Source: Rhizophagus clarus
Lineage: Eukaryota; Glomeromycota; Glomeromycetes; Glomerales; Glomeraceae
Assembly (NCBI GenBank): GCA_015698045.1
Contig: BLAL01000058.1
Coordinates: 250,501-314,500 of the forward strand
Length of the DNA stretch: 64,000 bases
Reading direction: 5' to 3'
Shown here: piece after piece, positions 60,303 to 64,000 of the stretch
Position numbering within the stretch: position 1 is the first letter of the stretch
How the letters are laid out: every line of letters starts with the position of its first letter
Notes under the pieces: generated by a model
Seen by the model: only the letters and a program-made list of their open reading frames with translations
Databases searched by the model: none
What the model was told of the DNA's origin: nothing
Position numbers and translations under genes: made by a program

Positions 60303-62377
60303 CTAATAATTCCTTATTTTCCTCTTTCTTTTAGATCCTAGATCCGTAGTTTTTAATGGTTTATTGTGAATCCATTTAGTAAACATATCTAAAGAATTTA
60401 CGGGTTGATAAGCAGGAACTTCATGACCTGCCTCATAGACTCTAATAAATGTTAATTTATCAAAAGATTTAATTTCACCGGCAGGTTTATTGTCAACTAT
60501 CCATTTTTTCATTGGAGCATTATTAAAATCTGATTGATGGGACCATATCAACGACTTTACTAATTCTTTTCCACTGAACCTAAAAGAAAGATTAAAGTCA
60601 ATCAATAAGACAGATTCGATAGCATAAGTAGATGAGAATTTATTCATTTACCAGTCACAGCCAAAATCTGCGTCCCCGTAATATAATAGTACAGGAAGTC
60701 TCCTATAGAGAAGGTATTCAATATCATTCTTATGACTTTGAACACTAAAAAAAAATTATAATATTAAATGAATATATTTCTCTGATATAAATTATGTGAA
60801 TAAAGAATAAATATGATTAATTTGCTTACTAATCTCCCCGATTAAAGAAATTATTGTAAACAGTATCCGAACAAGTAACAAAAGTATGATGTACTCCAAT
60901 AGCTGTCATTACTTCAGGTTTAGCCAAATAAAGTATGTAATCATTTGGAAGATCAGATTTACTTCTAACATCATAAAAGCTTAACCCTGTTTTACCATAG
61001 TAGGTAGAAGTAAAATTTTCACAAATATTTCCTGCTTGGAGGCAGTCATTTGCATTTTGTGTTTTATAGCATTTATCAACTTATAAGGTAGAAATAGAGT
61101 CAATTATTTTTTACAAAGATGTGAAGGTATTGAATAAAATTAAGAATTCGAAATCTTACTTGATCGATCGCATTCGGGCAACATTGATCTCATTGCTGCA
61201 ATATCATTTGGACTTAACAACGGTCCATCTAATAAATTTAATGAGATTATTTTATGTTAATATGGATAATGCAATTTTAGAAAAAAATATCGATTTGACG
61301 ACTTACATGAGTTAAATTCTATGAAATCCGGGTAAGAATCACTACGCATTAAGTATGAAAGTTAATGTACTTATTATGTAGTATATATGAACATAACATA
61401 AAGAATATTTACTATACTATTTTAGGATCAGTCCAACCATTTCCAATTCCAATAGATTGTAATTTAATTGGGATTGCTGTCAATTTTTTCGAATTTATCA
61501 GAATATTATTTTCATCAATCAACCTTGCAAGCGAGGGTACTATAGGATGTGAGTGACGTTAATTACGACGAATTGAGAATAATCTGAAAAGTTTAGTAGA
61601 AACATACGATAATGTCCTGCATAAGATTCACCAAAAATATGAAAATTCATTTTAGAATATTCTGGAAATCTTTCAAAGAATTTTTGTAGAAAATTGTATA
61701 AACTTTGAGAAGATTGTTCTGTTGTTGATATGTTTTTATTTCCGTATGAAAACCCTGTATCAACGGGCTGTAGTAAAAAGAATGAGTTAACGTAATATTT
61801 ATTAATTATATTATTTTATAAGAAAATTATTACCTGATCAATAAATAACAAATTAGAAACTTGATTCCAACTTTCAGGATTCACTTTAACATCTGCCCCT
61901 CCTGCTAATAGTCTACAAGGACCCATTTCTTGAAATAATCCTATCATTGAAGAACATCCTGGACCCCCATTTAACCATAACGTTAATGGAGAAGCTCGAG
62001 GATTATTTCTTGATTCAAAAAACCAAAAAAATAAGTTTGAATATTGGTCAACTTTTATATAACCGGAATACTAACGAGCGAAAGAATATTCAATATTTAA
62101 TATGACATATAAAACAAATGAATTCTTTTTTTCGTTTCTTCACCTGCTTCACGTTTGGATCACATAGTTTACTTGATACAATGTTATATGTAGAATCTAA
62201 AGAAAAATCATTAATAAAAATCTGAAATACAGTGCCACGACTGCCATATAATGCTCTAATCATACCAATAACTGCTGCGTCAACAATTTCAATGGTTAAC
62301 ATGGAACATATGATTAAGATAATGGAAATAATGAATAGGCAAGATAATTTGCCGGATGATTTAGTTATAAGTTTCAT
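60303..62377 (-). CDS. Serine carboxypeptidase, family S10 (493 aa, nine exons)
   Basis: Exons on the minus strand: 62377-62144, 62070-61834, 61767-61608, 61539-61413, 61341-61307, 61228-61160, 61079-60830, 60744-60652 and 60579-60303. The eight introns are GT..AG, 66-85 nt, and all junctions are in frame. The product hydrolyses C-terminal residues of peptides, in the vacuole or outside the cell. A hydrophobic N-terminal segment (about residues 13-32, then VDAA) acts as signal peptide or anchor. Family motifs are [11 protein letters not shown] at 109-119, GESYAGHY with nucleophile Ser205, [11 protein letters not shown] with Asp397, and [10 protein letters not shown] with His454, so the triad is complete. 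A basic end (KRKRKIRNY) is unusual for the family. Two decayed copies lie at 47.4 and 55.1 kb in the same orientation. Confidence 0.95.
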
Positions 62378-62604
62378 CCTTTTTTCAAAATTTATTTATT
62401 TCAAATATGTGAGAATATTAACTATAGGACGTTAGTGTCTTGAACAGAATATCATTATCCTTTATATTAGTTTAAGAGTCATTATATTTTACTAAAAGTG
62501 AACAGACGATCTAAAAATAACAATTCTATAAAAGGTATAATTGTTTTCATGTTATATTAATTGTTTGTAATTGTCACTGCAACAAAAAATATAAAGTTGT
62601 CGTA

Positions 62605-62825
62605 ATACTCTCCTGAAATTATTTTTAACCTCGCTTCTTAATTTAAAAGTAAGATTATCTTTTAATTATTTGTTTGTGGCGTTAAAAACAAAATAAAACT
62701 ATTTTTATGTCAATGTCAATGATGAAAAGAGGATATTTTCCTGATCTCATAATCTAACAGATCTAACAGATTTCCGAACTCCGAATAGCCAAACAAATAA
62801 TAAATAAAGAAAATCATTGTTCAGA
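62605..62825. promoter_or_regulatory. Upstream block of the carboxypeptidase gene, duplicated at 59.75 kb
   Basis: This region lies 230-450 bp upstream of the ATG at 62377 and is partly conserved in the block at 59747-59935. It contains short tandem words (GTCAATGTCAATG, ATCTAACAGATCTAACAG). Conservation may reflect shared descent and does not prove regulatory function. Confidence 0.35.
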
Positions 62826-63059
62826 ATTCATGAATACATACAGTACGTGTAAGTGATACTTGAAAGACAACAAATTATCAGACATTTTTTGCGCCGAAAT
62901 TGAAAATCATATCCTGAAATGCATTGATTTTTTGACAATCATACCTTGAAATGAAAAATTAGGCGTATTTATATTAGTATCTTTATATGGTTTAGTTTTG
63001 ACGATTAGTCTAACCAAAATTCCCAATTTGAATAAAAAAGTCGCACCTAACGTTTTATT

Positions 63060-63290
63060 TACTTAGAAATGGGAACCACTTTCCGTTTTTTGATTTGAAT
63101 TTTTTCTCTCCGTCGTAAAAATGAAAAATTCGAAAAAAACTTATAGAGAATAAAAATGGAGATCGCCTTCCATTTTTGATTTGAATTTTTTCTCAATAAA
63201 AAAAAATTCAAAAAAATTAGATACAACCATTCTCATGAAAGAAAAAAGGAAATAAATTTAAAATGGAAAATGATTTCCATTTTTTTAGTA
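63060..63290. repeat. Degenerate tandem repeat, ~3 copies of ~110 bp
   Basis: The word 'aaatgg(g/a)a...tttccatttttt' with 'gatttgaattttttctc' recurs at about 63068, 63160 and 63262. Each copy has AAATGG and CCATTT in opposite orientation about 12 bp apart, a small palindrome. Confidence 0.6.
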
Positions 63291-63299
63291 TTTATTATG

Positions 63300-64000
63300 A
63301 TAAAAAATTAAAGTAAAATTGTCAGTTGCAATTAAACCGTACAATTAGTATTCTGTCCTTTGGTTTTCAGCAGATTCGTGTTTTCTAAGCTTCTTTGTAA
63401 GAGATTTACGTTTACGTTAATCTTGAAATGTCATATGCATAATAAGAATCCTTATAAAAATATAATAACAGCTATCACTTCACCTAGTAAGTAGTAAGTC
63501 TATCATCGCCTATTATATCAGCAATTAAAAGTCTACACCAGTTATAAAGTCGTTTCTAAGTATTTAGTATTCATTAGCATTAATTTCTAAAATCTTTCAA
63601 ATAATTGTTTTGACTTTCATTAATTTTAGAAGTTCTACTAGATTGATTAGATTGTTCATATCACGAAGAAGTTTTATGACAACATATACTAAAAAAAACG
63701 ATACAATGTGATATATGATGATCACGTAGTTTACGCAGAATTTTTAGAAATTTGATTGGCTACTATTCACAAACATTTAATTTTTCGATTTTTAATTACT
63801 TTAATCAGCAAATTAAATTTATTTTTCTTTTTTTACATTTTATAAAAGACCGAATGAGAAATAAATAAATAAATTAACCAAAATAAAAGAAACTAATGAA
63901 AAGAAGATAAAAATTCAAGATTTTTAAAATGCTTGTAATTTACTGTTCGCTAAGTGAGAGATTGAATCAAATAATGCAAATTAAAAAAAAGAACTTTTGA
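63300..64000. other. AT-rich intergenic DNA to window end
   Basis: No gene seen. Confidence 0.45.

Noticed and set aside
1-64000. tRNA, rRNA or snRNA genes
   Set aside because: I looked for tRNA B-box and rRNA core words on both strands by eye and found none convincing; a covariance-model scan would be needed to exclude them.

Overview
The window is eukaryotic and very AT-rich (roughly 20% G+C by eye). It has short spliceosomal introns of about 65-130 nt with GT..AG ends, many decayed transposons and lineage-specific gene families. An HSPA12-type Hsp70, a protein kinase with a Cys-pair-rich N-terminus and an HRDLHSGN catalytic loop, hAT/DUF659 transposase relics and a non-LTR ORF1 together suggest an arbuscular mycorrhizal fungus (Glomeromycotina, Rhizophagus-like). 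That attribution rests on recalled family style, not on a database search.

Layout. 0-12 kb is gene-poor and holds minus-strand coding relics at 0.7, 2.8, 3.4-4.1 and 4.4 kb, a tiny two-exon plus-strand ORF at 7.8 kb and a small Arg-rich ORF at 9.8 kb. 12-16.6 kb is a nest of inverted-repeat elements and degenerate repeats. 16.8-19.1 kb is a seven-exon Hsp70/HSPA12-like gene (minus) that reconstructs to 577 residues without a break. 20.9-24.1 kb holds a minisatellite of hairpin-forming units ending in a Helitron-like 3' terminus that abuts a broken LINE ORF1. 25-30.5 kb holds three decayed minus-strand genes: a C2H2/transposase-like gene, a hAT transposase and an unknown. 33.7 kb carries a short polyA retroelement with a perfect 19-bp target-site duplication. 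39.2-41.8 kb is a protein kinase gene (plus) whose only clear lesion is a one-base frameshift in the Cys-rich N-terminal region; its 3' end is unresolved. 44.5-45.4 kb is a two-exon gene for a secreted Cys-rich protein (minus). 47.4-62.4 kb is a dispersed minus-strand serine carboxypeptidase (S10) cluster: one intact nine-exon copy of 493 residues at 60.3-62.4 kb, a broken copy at 47.4-48.2 kb and an exon-1 relic at 55.1 kb. Between them lie a 1.7-kb nearly G-free A/C minisatellite (49.5-51.3 kb), inverted-repeat elements at 52.9 and 54.3 kb and a GC-rich CCTGCCG minisatellite at 58.9 kb.

Three genes look intact or nearly so apart from the kinase: the Hsp70-like protein, the secreted Cys-rich protein and the intact carboxypeptidase (the last two enter the secretory route). 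They are not an operon and no shared pathway is visible. The rest records birth, duplication and decay: several relics carry premature stops that fit TGG to TAG/TGA changes, as expected from C-to-T decay. A palindromic CACGTG motif recurs 14 times in the non-coding DNA, about ten times the hand-estimated expectation.
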